Position numbers and translations under genes: made by a program. This document shows, one piece after another, positions 55,146-63,592 of a stretch of DNA of 64,000 nucleotides (position 1 is the first letter of the stretch; every line of letters begins with the position of its first letter). The notes beneath the pieces were generated by a model. The model ran no database searches and had not been told where the DNA came from. It was given only the letters and a program-made list of their open reading frames with translations. This DNA comes from Schlesneria paludicola DSM 18645. Lineage in GTDB: Bacteria > Planctomycetota > Planctomycetia > Planctomycetales > Planctomycetaceae. The stretch covers positions 1,873,424-1,937,423 of the forward strand of contig NZ_JH636435.1 in NCBI RefSeq assembly GCF_000255655.1, written 5' to 3'.

Positions 55146-55976
55146 ATGACCACGCCTCAAAGACGCCTCTTGAACGACGGCCACCAACTGCCACTGATCG
55201 GTTTTGGCACATGGCCGCTCGACGACGATCAGGCGACAATTGCCGTCGATGCCGCACTTCAAGCCGGATATCGGTTGATTGATACTGCCGCTCGCTACGG
55301 CAATGAGGTCGGAGTGGGACGAGGCGTCCGTGACAGCGGAATACCTCGACAGGACATTGTGCTGACAACGAAGCTGCGTGGATCCGCGCATGGCTACGAC
55401 AACACCTTACGTGGCTTTGATACAAGCCTGAAACGACTAGGTACAGACTATCTCGATCTGTACCTGATCCATTGGCCGCAACCGACAGTGAACCTGTACG
55501 TCGAATCTTGGAAGGCATTCATTCGGTTGAAGGAAGAGGGTCTCGTTCGCTCGATCGGTGTCTCGAATTTTCTCCCCGAGCATATCGATCACTTGCAGCA
55601 GGCCACCGGCGTACTGCCCGCAGTCAATCAGATCGAACTGCATCCCAACTACTCGCAGCTGAACCTGCGTCAATGGCTAGTTCAGAAAGGGATTCTTGTG
55701 CAGTCTTGGAGTCCGTTGGGGCAGGGGGAAGAACTGAACCAATCCGCCATTCAAACCCTGGCGCGTAAGCACGATCGAACCACCGCTCAAATCGTATTGC
55801 GCTGGCATTTGCAGTTGGGACTCTTGCCGATTCCCAAGTCGCAGAATTCCCAACGCATCCAACAGAACATCGCGATCTTCGATTTCTCGCTTGATCAAGA
55901 CGATCTCGCGGCGCTCGCAACGCTGGAGGCAAATCATCGCCTGGGCGAAGACCCGACCAGCTTCACGGAAGAATAA
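55146..55976 (+). CDS. Aldo/keto reductase
   Basis: A 276-residue NADPH-dependent oxidoreductase. The catalytic tetrad is present: Asp in LIDTAARYGNE, Tyr in the same motif, Lys in VLTTKL and His in LIHWPQP. GVSNF and IPKSQNSQRI (cofactor 2'-phosphate contact) are also visible. Length is typical for bacterial 2,5-diketo-gluconate-reductase-like members (about 275), but substrate is not deducible. It lies 34 bases upstream of the MFS gene, probably in one operon controlled by the divergent GntR/LacI-type regulator. Confidence 0.93.
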   Translation: MTTPQRRLLNDGHQLPLIGFGTWPLDDDQATIAVDAALQAGYRLIDTAARYGNEVGVGRGVRDSGIPRQDIVLTTKLRGSAHGYDNTLRGFDTSLKRLGTDYLDLYLIHWPQPTVNLYVESWKAFIRLKEEGLVRSIGVSNFLPEHIDHLQQATGVLPAVNQIELHPNYSQLNLRQWLVQKGILVQSWSPLGQGEELNQSAIQTLARKHDRTTAQIVLRWHLQLGLLPIPKSQNSQRIQQNIAIFDFSLDQDDLAALATLEANHRLGEDPTSFTEE

Positions 55977-56010
55977 AGACCTGTCGAACTTCAAAATGTA
56001 AGGCAATGGC

Positions 56011-57267
56011 ATGGTGTCGGTGATGGAAAGCAGAGTGATCTCAAGTCCGATCAGCCGCTCCGGGTGGGCAGAGATCGCCATGGGGATCGGCGGTTTTGGG
56101 ATCGGCACGGGCGAGTTCGTGATTATGGGTCTTCTGCCGAATGTGGCAGAACAGATGCACGTCTCAGTCCCCGAAGCGGGATATTCCATTAGCGCCTACG
56201 CGGTCGGCGTGGTCGTCGGCGCACCATTGATCTCGGTTTTTGGGGCCCGTTGGCCCAGACATTTATTGCTCACGGTCTTGATGTCATGGTTCGCACTGGG
56301 AAACCTGGCGAGCGCCTGGGCGACGGATTTTGTTTGGCTAACGGTCTTCCGTTTCCTGACGGGAATGCCGCACGGAGCCTATTTCGGCGTCGCATCACTC
56401 GTCGCTGCGTCGCTCGTGGCACCGGAACAACGAGGACAAGCCGTCGGCCGAATGATGCTTGGATTGACGATTGCTACCGTTCTCGGAGTGCCGCTGGCAA
56501 CATGGCTGGGCCAATCCTGGGGATGGCGTTCCGCCTTCACGTTCGTGGCGCTGATTGGTGCCGCGGCAGCCAGTGCGATCTGGTCGACCGTTCCGCGCCG
56601 TCCCGCTGACCGCAACGCCACACCACTACGTGAACTGGGTGCTCTCCGAAAGCCTCAAGTTCTGCTGACCCTCGGAATTGGCTCTGTGGGATTCGGCGGG
56701 CTCTTTTGCGTTTTCAGCTACATCACACCGACCATGGTCCAGGTCGCCGGATTGCCCGAGTCCTGGATGCCGGCTGTGCTGGCCCTGTTCGGAATTGGCA
56801 TGATCTCTGGCAATCTACTCGGTTCGCAACTTGCCGATCGAGCACTGATGCTCACGATTGGCGGAGCCCTGATCTGGAACATCGTCGTGATTGGATTGTT
56901 CTCGTTCAGTGCGCATTATCTCTGGCTGGCCTTGCTCAATATCCTGCTGATCGGGCATGGTGTGGCCCTGGTTCCCGCCCTCCAGATCCGCTTAATGGAC
57001 GTTGCCGACGACGCCCAGACGCTTGCCGCCGCGTTGAATCACTCGGCATTCAATATCGCCAACGCACTCGGCGCCTGGCTTGGTGGAGTCGTCATCACGG
57101 CGGGCTATGGCTGGGCTGCCACGGGTTGGGTCGGAGCCGTGATGGCCCTCGTTGGAATGGCCATTTTTTTGATTTCAGCGGCACTCAAGAAACAGCCCCC
57201 TCTGGATTCAAATGAGAGCACGACCATTCTGTCAGTAAGTTCGGCCACCGCGGCGTCGCTGGAATGA
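56011..57267 (+). CDS. MFS transporter, DHA1 (AraJ-like) family
   Basis: A 418-residue exporter with 12 membrane segments. GIGEF/GTGEFVIMGLLPNVA near the N-terminus and PHGAYFGVASLVAASL are typical of the AraJ/PbuE/NepI group, proton-driven exporters of sugars, nucleosides or drugs. ATG at 56011 with AAGG about 10 bases before it. Short spacing to the aldo/keto reductase suggests co-transcription. A stem-loop terminator follows the stop. Confidence 0.92.
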   Translation: MVSVMESRVISSPISRSGWAEIAMGIGGFGIGTGEFVIMGLLPNVAEQMHVSVPEAGYSISAYAVGVVVGAPLISVFGARWPRHLLLTVLMSWFALGNLASAWATDFVWLTVFRFLTGMPHGAYFGVASLVAASLVAPEQRGQAVGRMMLGLTIATVLGVPLATWLGQSWGWRSAFTFVALIGAAAASAIWSTVPRRPADRNATPLRELGALRKPQVLLTLGIGSVGFGGLFCVFSYITPTMVQVAGLPESWMPAVLALFGIGMISGNLLGSQLADRALMLTIGGALIWNIVVIGLFSFSAHYLWLALLNILLIGHGVALVPALQIRLMDVADDAQTLAAALNHSAFNIANALGAWLGGVVITAGYGWAATGWVGAVMALVGMAIFLISAALKKQPPLDSNESTTILSVSSATAASLE

Positions 57268-57301
57268 GCGGACGAGACGACGGACAGATTCGCGAGTCTC
57301 G

Positions 57302-57325
57302 CCCGCAGGCTCGCTGGCCTGCGGG
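57302..57325. terminator. stem-loop between convergent genes
   Basis: CCCGCAGG / CCTGCGGG (8 base pairs) with an 8-base loop, extended by CTCG...CGAG flanks, between the MFS gene and the minus-strand gene ending at 57367. A short T-run (TTTCT) follows on the plus side. Confidence 0.55.
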
Positions 57326-57366
57326 ACGCGAGTTTCTCGGCATATCAATTCCAGCTTGAATCTCCG

Positions 57367-58653
57367 CTAGTTGGGTGAATTGGAATTCGCGACGGCGTCA
57401 TCAGCGGAATCCGGTTTCGGAAGGCGAACAAGAACCCACTTTTCCGTCTTTCCATACTTGTGAATGAGAGCCGGTGCTTCGCCGCTCGTCAGATTGCTTA
57501 GGCCCGCTTCCATGAAGAAGTGTTGGTTATTTCCCACCGTCCACGCGGCGCGCTGGGATTCTTTTTCGACGGCACCATGAATCGGCTGAGCGTGGTCCGT
57601 GAGAAGATCGGTATAGTTGCCCTGCAAAATCCCCTGCTTGTTGATAGCAAACTGCAGCGTCAACTGCGGATGTTGTTCTTCACTTCGAACAAGAGCAAAC
57701 ACTCCAAGCGGCAGCCATTCCTCTGTCGGATCGCTGACCGCGTTCTGACCTGTCATCGCAAGATCAGCGGCTTGCTGACTGTAAACCTCGCCGGTACCGA
57801 CGTCTCGGCCATCCACGAAGACATTGCCATTCTGATAGGTGACGTTGTCTCCGTATCCGTAGGAAACGGGCGTCGTGTTGGCGTATCCACAATAGGCAGC
57901 GACTCCCGCCATGCTCGTGGCTGTCCATGCCGCCCCCGCCGGCCAACCGGATGCTCGCCATGCGCCGGGATGATCCGAGTGCCATTGTTGGTTGTAGAGA
58001 TTCGGGTGATCAAATGAGTTTGCAACGGCGGCATATCCTGCTGTCGCAGCAGCCGCACCTGACGTTTGATTGCGGTTTGCGATCGTCGCTCCCGCCGCAG
58101 CTCCTTCCAAACCTGATGCTGCAGGCTGATTGCGGTTTGCAGCCGCCGCCCCAAGGGCCGCCCCTTGCGCTCCCGAAGCCGCAGGCTTGTTCCGATTCGA
58201 AACGGCGGCGCCAGCGGCGGCTCCTTCTGCCCCGGTCGCCGCTGGCTTATTTCGATTGGCAGCCGCGGCACCCGCCGCAGCGCCCTCCGCGCCGGATGCT
58301 TGTGATGGCTTATTCTTGCCGGACGCACGTTCTGCTGCGACCCCTTCAGTTCCTCCTGGTTGCGAGGATCGATTCTTTTCCGCCGCTTCCTTTCCTTGAT
58401 TCGTGGAAGCGCTCTTGCCATCCGACCACGCACCGCCCGGCGACTTACCACCGCCTTTGTTTTCATGACTCGGCGTCTCGCCACCTTTGTGATGTGGCTC
58501 ATTTCCCTTGCCTTGTTTTTCCCCTTCTTTGCCCTGCCTCTCACCGCCCTTGTTCTGCTTTTCCGCACCTTTCCCGCGCGGTTCGCCCGACGCTACGGTG
58601 ACCGCGAGACACAACACAATCGCCGCCGCAACACCAAAAGATTGCCGCTTCAT
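57367..58653 (-). CDS. Exported protein with 20-residue tandem repeats, unknown function
   Basis: About 428 residues. A signal peptide (SFGVAAAIVLCLAVTVASG) is followed by a Lys/Gly/Glu-rich stretch (about 25-100) with GEKQGKG-type motifs. Five 20-residue repeats occupy about 101-200 (GAEGAAAGAA...NRNKPAA). The C-terminal region (about 210-428) begins YDHPNLYNQQWHSDHP-like text, then a domain with GDNVTYQNGNVFVDGRDVG and a beta-rich end. Similar N-terminal Lys/Gly/Pro-rich proteins in Planctomycetes are often named mu-protocadherin-like; that name carries no proven function. Start ATG at 58653 rather than TTG at 58668. Confidence 0.75.
   Translation of the reverse strand: MKRQSFGVAAAIVLCLAVTVASGEPRGKGAEKQNKGGERQGKEGEKQGKGNEPHHKGGETPSHENKGGGKSPGGAWSDGKSASTNQGKEAAEKNRSSQPGGTEGVAAERASGKNKPSQASGAEGAAAGAAAANRNKPAATGAEGAAAGAAVSNRNKPAASGAQGAALGAAAANRNQPAASGLEGAAAGATIANRNQTSGAAAATAGYAAVANSFDHPNLYNQQWHSDHPGAWRASGWPAGAAWTATSMAGVAAYCGYANTTPVSYGYGDNVTYQNGNVFVDGRDVGTGEVYSQQAADLAMTGQNAVSDPTEEWLPLGVFALVRSEEQHPQLTLQFAINKQGILQGNYTDLLTDHAQPIHGAVEKESQRAAWTVGNNQHFFMEAGLSNLTSGEAPALIHKYGKTEKWVLVRLPKPDSADDAVANSNSPN
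58054..58353 (-). repeat. five 60-base coding tandem repeats
   Basis: Codes for five consecutive 20-residue units in the exported protein at 57367-58653. The three inner units agree at most positions (GAEGAAAGAA, NRNKPAA); the outer units have diverged. In-frame length variation between strains is plausible. Confidence 0.75.
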
Positions 58654-58797
58654 GATCACTCTTTTCAAAACAGGAAATGCCGCACGTCACGAGTCGTGAC
58701 TTGAAGTCAGTAGACAAGACTTCACTATGAACTTCAAGAGGCAGTCATTACGAACCCGGATTGATCATTCGTCCTGCCCAGTCAGATCCTGGTGGCA

Positions 58798-59205
58798 TCA
58801 ACGACGATTCAAGCAAACAATGGCCCAGGCGGACATCGCCAGATGAAGCACAACGGCAGGCCACAAGGCCACTCCTTTCAGGCCGGCCCCAAGTCCGGCA
58901 TAGGCGAGAATCGCGGGAACAAGAAGGTCGTAAACCAGCATGGCAGCCACGAGCCCCTTTGCGGAGCAGCTTTTGACATCGTCTCGCGCTAACCAGCAAG
59001 CGATGCCCAACGACAACAGCCCAGCCCCCGCGACTCGAGCGACCGTCAACGGAATCGGAGCGTCGATCAGTACTCCAACCAGAGCCCGTAGCGCAGTAGA
59101 GGGCAGGCACAGCAATGAAGCGCCTGCGACGAGTTCCGTCACCGATGTCACGGTGTGAAAGGCAATCATCGATCGAAAGCGACTGTCTTTGGGTGGCACG
59201 CTCAT
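58798..59205 (-). CDS. Four-helix membrane protein, unknown function
   Basis: A 135-residue protein with about four membrane segments (VTELVAGASLLCLPSTALRALVG, ARVAGAGLLSLGIACWLA, GLVAAMLVYDLLVPAILAYAGL, GVALWPAVVLHLAMSAWAIVCL). The ATG at 59205 follows AAGGACAG, a fair ribosome binding site. Composition is that of a real integral membrane protein rather than a shadow frame. I cannot place it in a named family. No operon partner on the same strand nearby. Confidence 0.65.
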   Translation of the reverse strand: MSVPPKDSRFRSMIAFHTVTSVTELVAGASLLCLPSTALRALVGVLIDAPIPLTVARVAGAGLLSLGIACWLARDDVKSCSAKGLVAAMLVYDLLVPAILAYAGLGAGLKGVALWPAVVLHLAMSAWAIVCLNRR

Positions 59206-59591
59206 CTGTCCTTCACTTTCAGATTCGGTGAACTTCGGCAGACACTCGCAATCGACGAAAAAGCAACGACGTGTATTTGCGCAAAATCACGTATCTCTTT
59301 TTTCGACGAGAATACTATCGCATCGTACTGGATATCGACCAAGTCGAGCGGTATCGTCCAACGCGCGACATTCATGAAAATCGATCATTCATATCGACGT
59401 CATTTCAGACAGATTGCAATCAAGACCAGCTTTGGAATGCTGAGTTCCAACCGACTCGCACACAGATCATACCGGTCCTCGTCTTCTTGTCCGTTTGTTT
59501 CCCTTCGTGACAACACGACCGCGAACGAAGTGACGACGGCGCCCACAAATGCTGGCGTGATTTTCCCACGTCTCTATCGAAAAGAGTCAAC
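59206..59591. other. intergenic region, no gene seen
   Basis: About 385 bases between the divergent membrane-protein and sulfatase genes, so it should hold promoters for both. A plus-strand frame (59155-59595) crosses it, but has no ribosome binding site, mixed composition and no family likeness. Confidence 0.45.
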
Positions 59592-61370
59592 ATGAACATT
59601 CGTCAGACCCTATCGGCAATCGGCACGGTCGTCGCTGGTACGATTCTGGGACACTTCGCCTCGGCGATTCAGTCCGCTCCTGTGCAAATCGCATCGGCGG
59701 CGGTCACACCGTCCGCGGTTGCGAGTCCCAAGCGAGTGAATGTTCCCGCCGCAATACCGGAAGTCCCCGTCGCGAATCCGTTCTGTTTCACCTCGAAGCC
59801 GCAGAACGAACGCGTCCTCGCTCTAGCCAACGCGCAAACGCCAACGGGTTCAAGCAAAAAGCCCAATATCCTGGTCATCATGGGTGATGACGTCGGCATC
59901 TGGAATATCGGCGCATACCATCGAGGAATGATGGCGGGACGAACGCCGAACCTGGACAAGCTGGCGGCACAAGGGATGTTGTTTACGGACTACTATGCGG
60001 AAGCAAGTTGCACTGCGGGTCGCGCCAACTTCATTACGGGCCAACTTCCCAAGCGGACAGGGATGACCACCGTGGGTCAAGCGGGCTCGGCCATCGGCCT
60101 GCCCGCGCAAGCCCCAACGATTGCGACGATCTTGAAATCACTGGGCTACGCCACGGGACAATTTGGCAAGAATCACCTCGGTGATCGCAACGAGTTTCTG
60201 CCCACGGTACATGGGTTCGATGAGTTCTTTGGATACCTCTATCACCTCGATGCGATGGAAGATCCATTTCACAAGAACTACCCGCCAGAACTGCGGGATT
60301 CCGTTGGACCTCGAAACATGCTTCACAGTTGGGCGACTGACAAGGACGATGCAACAGAACAACCTCGATGGGGCAAGATCGGCAAACAAAAGATTGAAGA
60401 CGCCGGCACCCTCCCACCAAAGCGGATGGAAACGGTCGACGATGAAATCCTTGAACACACGTTGAAGTTTATCGACAAAGCGAAGAAGGACGAAAAACCG
60501 TTCTTCGTCTGGTTGAACCCCACACGCATTCATATCGTCACGCATTTGTCTGAAAAATACGAAAACATGCGGACACCGCAGAATGGCTGGGCCACCGTCG
60601 AAGCGGGAATGGCTCAGTTAGACGACATCGTCGGCTCGATGATGAAAAAGCTCAAAGACGAAGGAATGGAAGACAACACGATCGTGATGTTTACTACTGA
60701 CAACGGCACAGAAAACTTCACCTGGCCGGATGGTGGACAAACTCCGTTCGCGGGAGGCAAAGGGACCGTCATGGAAGGCGGCTTCCGTGCGCCGGCCATG
60801 GTCCGCTGGCCGAATCACATTCCTGCAGGGAAGGTCGAGAATGGAATCATTTCGGGAATGGACTGGTTGCCAACGTTTGTGGCAGCGGCGGGCAATCCGA
60901 AAATCGTCGATGAATTGAAGGAAGGCAAGAAGCTCGGGGATGCGACTTATAAGGTTCACCTTGATGGCTACAACCAATTGGATCTGCTCACGGGAAAAAC
61001 CCCTTCGGCTCGCCACGAGATCTACTATTTCGCAGAAGGAACCTTAGGCGCCGTTCGAATCGATGACTTCAAATATCGATTCATCGATCAGCCAAGCGGA
61101 TGGTTCGGGGGAACCGTGAAAGTCGATGTTCCCATTCTCACCAATCTGCGGCTGGACCCCTTCGAGCGCACAGGCTTCACAGGGTCGATTGAATACTTCG
61201 AATGGTTCAAGTTTCAGTTCTGGCGATTCGTTTATGTCCAGCAACAAGTCGCAAAGCTGGCTCAAACCGCGATCGAGTTCCCACCGATGCAAAAGGGAGC
61301 GAGTTTCAATCTGGATGCGGTGAAGGAACAGATCGAGAAGGCAATTTCGGCTCACAGTGCGGGCAAGTAG
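59592..61370 (+). CDS. Exported sulfatase (arylsulfatase family) with CTAGR motif
   Basis: A 592-residue sulfatase. A signal peptide (IGTVVAGTILGHFASAI) leads to the sulfatase domain with metal ligands in NILVIMGDD and the formylglycine site Cys140 in CTAGR. Most sulfatases have C-x-P-S-R; the C-x-A-x-R form is known for a minority. GKNHLGD and TTDNGTE give the other metal and substrate contacts. The C-terminal region (about 455-592) is beta-rich, as is usual. It would desulfate a sulfate ester outside the cytoplasmic membrane, a common planctomycete trait. No maturase gene is nearby. Confidence 0.93.
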   Translation: MNIRQTLSAIGTVVAGTILGHFASAIQSAPVQIASAAVTPSAVASPKRVNVPAAIPEVPVANPFCFTSKPQNERVLALANAQTPTGSSKKPNILVIMGDDVGIWNIGAYHRGMMAGRTPNLDKLAAQGMLFTDYYAEASCTAGRANFITGQLPKRTGMTTVGQAGSAIGLPAQAPTIATILKSLGYATGQFGKNHLGDRNEFLPTVHGFDEFFGYLYHLDAMEDPFHKNYPPELRDSVGPRNMLHSWATDKDDATEQPRWGKIGKQKIEDAGTLPPKRMETVDDEILEHTLKFIDKAKKDEKPFFVWLNPTRIHIVTHLSEKYENMRTPQNGWATVEAGMAQLDDIVGSMMKKLKDEGMEDNTIVMFTTDNGTENFTWPDGGQTPFAGGKGTVMEGGFRAPAMVRWPNHIPAGKVENGIISGMDWLPTFVAAAGNPKIVDELKEGKKLGDATYKVHLDGYNQLDLLTGKTPSARHEIYYFAEGTLGAVRIDDFKYRFIDQPSGWFGGTVKVDVPILTNLRLDPFERTGFTGSIEYFEWFKFQFWRFVYVQQQVAKLAQTAIEFPPMQKGASFNLDAVKEQIEKAISAHSAGK

Positions 61371-61772
61371 CAACGGAAAATCATGGGCACTTCAAGAGCC
61401 CCTTTCCGCTCGAGGCGTCGGCGCACATTGATGAATGACGATGTCATTGCAGGCCACGCGAAAGCGACGGATACGGCCTGCCTCCCATTGAGGGAGCAGG
61501 GGACATCATGTGCGCGCCGCCATCGATTGCCGACACGCATCTCGAAAAAACAATCCCCATTCAATTTGGACGCGCCGAAGGATTAAGTATTGGCGAAGAC
61601 TTGGGATCAGCTGTCGATTTCCCGTATCAGTTGCCTTCAAATTCACAGGCACGATCGGAAAGGTGACTGCCAAACTCAAATGAGCGACAGCCCAGGCACG
61701 ACCGATCCAACACTCTGATCACCGCAGCGTCACCCATCAGATCCTCATGAGGTGACTCGTATATTTGCGGTA
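61371..61772. other. intergenic region, no gene seen
   Basis: About 400 bases between the convergent sulfatase and flavin-reductase genes. Short frames on both strands (for example 61383-61586 plus, 61352-61564 minus) overlap each other and have no supporting signal. No clear terminator was found. Confidence 0.45.
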
Positions 61773-62441
61773 CTATCCTCCATGTTCGCTCGTCCATTGA
61801 TCGACGGGAATTCGATCCATTTGGAACAGGTCCGACGTTTTGGCATACCAACCCGCTCCATGCATCCTTCCGATCAACTTCAGTTTTGGAGTGTCCACGT
61901 AATGCTTATTCGCATCAATCAGCATGTCATCGCGAATGTGCATTGCCAACACGCGACCAAGGATCAAACCGCTCGAAGGACCGAGTTCCACAATTTGCAG
62001 CAATTCACATTCGAAAGCGACAGGACTCTCGGCGATTCGCGGCGGCTTGATGTGGGTTGAGGCCAACGTTGTTAAAGACGCCTGTTCCAGCTCATTCACC
62101 CCATAGTCGAACTCGATCGCGGTGACGTTCATCGCGCTCGCATTGCTTTCCGAAACGAGATTCACCACGAACTGATTGGTCTGCTGAATGTTCACCCTGG
62201 TGTCTTTGGGGCGTCCAGACTTGTGGCTGCCGACTCCAATCCCTACGACCGGCGGGTCCCCCGCAAACGCGTTAAAGAACGAAAACGGTGCCGCATTCAA
62301 GACACCTTGAGCGTCCTGACTAACCACCCAGGCAATTGGCCGAGGAGTGATGGTTGAAACCAGTAGCTTGCATCGCTCTTTTGGATCGAGCTCGGCAAAA
62401 TCGAAATACACGTTGTCATCCTGAACTTGGCTTGGGTTCAA
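61773..62441 (-). CDS. Flavin reductase-like FMN-binding protein
   Basis: A 222-residue protein of the flavin reductase-like split-barrel family. The usual pattern STITPRPIAWVVSQDAQGVLNAAPFSFFNAFAGDPPVVGIGVG (FMN-binding N-terminal half) is present, followed by FVVNLVSE. Members reduce FMN or bind it as an electron carrier; some supply reduced flavin to monooxygenases. Start is a TTG at 62441; no ATG lies upstream before an in-frame stop. Its stop lies 400 bases from the convergent sulfatase. No partner monooxygenase is nearby. Confidence 0.88.
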   Translation of the reverse strand: MNPSQVQDDNVYFDFAELDPKERCKLLVSTITPRPIAWVVSQDAQGVLNAAPFSFFNAFAGDPPVVGIGVGSHKSGRPKDTRVNIQQTNQFVVNLVSESNASAMNVTAIEFDYGVNELEQASLTTLASTHIKPPRIAESPVAFECELLQIVELGPSSGLILGRVLAMHIRDDMLIDANKHYVDTPKLKLIGRMHGAGWYAKTSDLFQMDRIPVDQWTSEHGG

Positions 62442-62623
62442 TACCGGGGCAGTCTCTCAAATGAAAGCATGACGGTGAGCGAGACACAACGCGAGTGGGC
62501 CTAACGCTCATCAATCGTGCCGGTTCCTGATAACGTCCGCGACGGACTTGGCACGGGCCGGGTTGAAAAATGCGATATCCTTCCATCGGCTCACCGAATT
62601 CAACCACAGGAGAAAGCGCAGCG

Positions 62624-63241
62624 ATGGCCATCAACAAACCCAGTCTCGGATCGTCGGCGTTCGAGAAATCCCTCCGATCGATCAAAGTCGATAAATCGCA
62701 TGAGCACGCCGAAGTGCTCTTACTCACCTGCATTGACTTCAGGTTTTTCACACTGATCGCAGAGAAGATGTCCAGGATGGGCCTTGCCGGGAAGTACGAC
62801 CACTTCATACTCGCCGGTGCTGCACTAGGGGCCACACTCGACTTCAGTGACGCTCATCTCCCCGAACCGAAGGCACCTGAGTGTCAGTGCAAGCCTCTGT
62901 TGCCGAGACTGCACTGGCAGCAGGTCTTCCTTGAACATTTGCAGATTGCCTTGAAACTGCACAACACGATCAAGCGAGTCATCATCATCGAACATCGCGA
63001 ATGTGGAGCGTACAAGACGTTCCTCAAACCGGAAGGGTACCCCAAACCGATGCCGAAGCGAGACCCCGAGCGAGACGCGCATAAAGCTCAGTCGGACAAG
63101 CTTGAAAGAATCATCAAAGCACACTTCCCAAGCCTACGAGTGGACAAATGGCTTGCCCAACTCAAACCAGCGGGAGTCGGTCCTTTACGAATTCTTGCGC
63201 CGGACGCGATCGACGCGTTGGAGATCGAATCGTTAGGCTGA
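62624..63241 (+). CDS. Beta-carbonic-anhydrase-like protein
   Basis: A 205-residue protein with the beta-carbonic-anhydrase zinc site: Cys36, His124 and Cys127 (CIDFRF; EHRECGAY) and the Asp38-Arg40 dyad. The ligand order Cys-Asp-Arg / His-x-x-Cys is intact, so CO2 hydration is plausible, though the region between the two motifs (LHWQQVFLEHLQIALKLH) is unusual for classical members. It may belong to a divergent branch with another substrate, as with CS2 or COS hydrolases. ATG at 62624 is fixed by AGGAGA at 62608-62613; a longer frame reaches 62570. Confidence 0.75.
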   Translation: MAINKPSLGSSAFEKSLRSIKVDKSHEHAEVLLLTCIDFRFFTLIAEKMSRMGLAGKYDHFILAGAALGATLDFSDAHLPEPKAPECQCKPLLPRLHWQQVFLEHLQIALKLHNTIKRVIIIEHRECGAYKTFLKPEGYPKPMPKRDPERDAHKAQSDKLERIIKAHFPSLRVDKWLAQLKPAGVGPLRILAPDAIDALEIESLG

Positions 63242-63592
63242 AAGCCTATTGAAATGAGGAACAGGCGCTCATGCATTCATGGCCCTTTTAAGTTCGGGAA
63301 GTCGCATTTTCATCGGCAAGGTGTGACAAGGCTGAAACAGCCCCACGCGGTGTCACACGTCTTCTGCGATGAAAACGCGTCAGCCCCAACCGTTAAACGG
63401 TGACGTCGGCAACAGATGATCCAGTTCGAATCGCGCTTTGAAATGTCTTGGCAAATCGAAAATCGATCAGTGCTCCAGAAGTTCAGAGAACTGAATCGAT
63501 TCAATCCTAACGCGAGCAGCGACGTTATCGACATACGCAGCAAGTGGCATTTTCTGGTCCATCCGGAAATTCTGTGGGTTTGATATATTTGC
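63242..63592. other. intergenic region before an insertion sequence
   Basis: About 350 bases. A degraded piece of the palindromic-repeat family (AAGCCTATTGAAATGAGGAACAGG) lies at about 63238-63290. Frames on the minus strand have no support. The right end should contain the left border of the ISL3-type element. Confidence 0.5.

Noticed and set aside
59155..59595. Plus-strand 146-codon frame before the sulfatase
   Set aside because: It overlaps the start of the minus-strand membrane protein, has no ribosome binding site and no recognisable domain.
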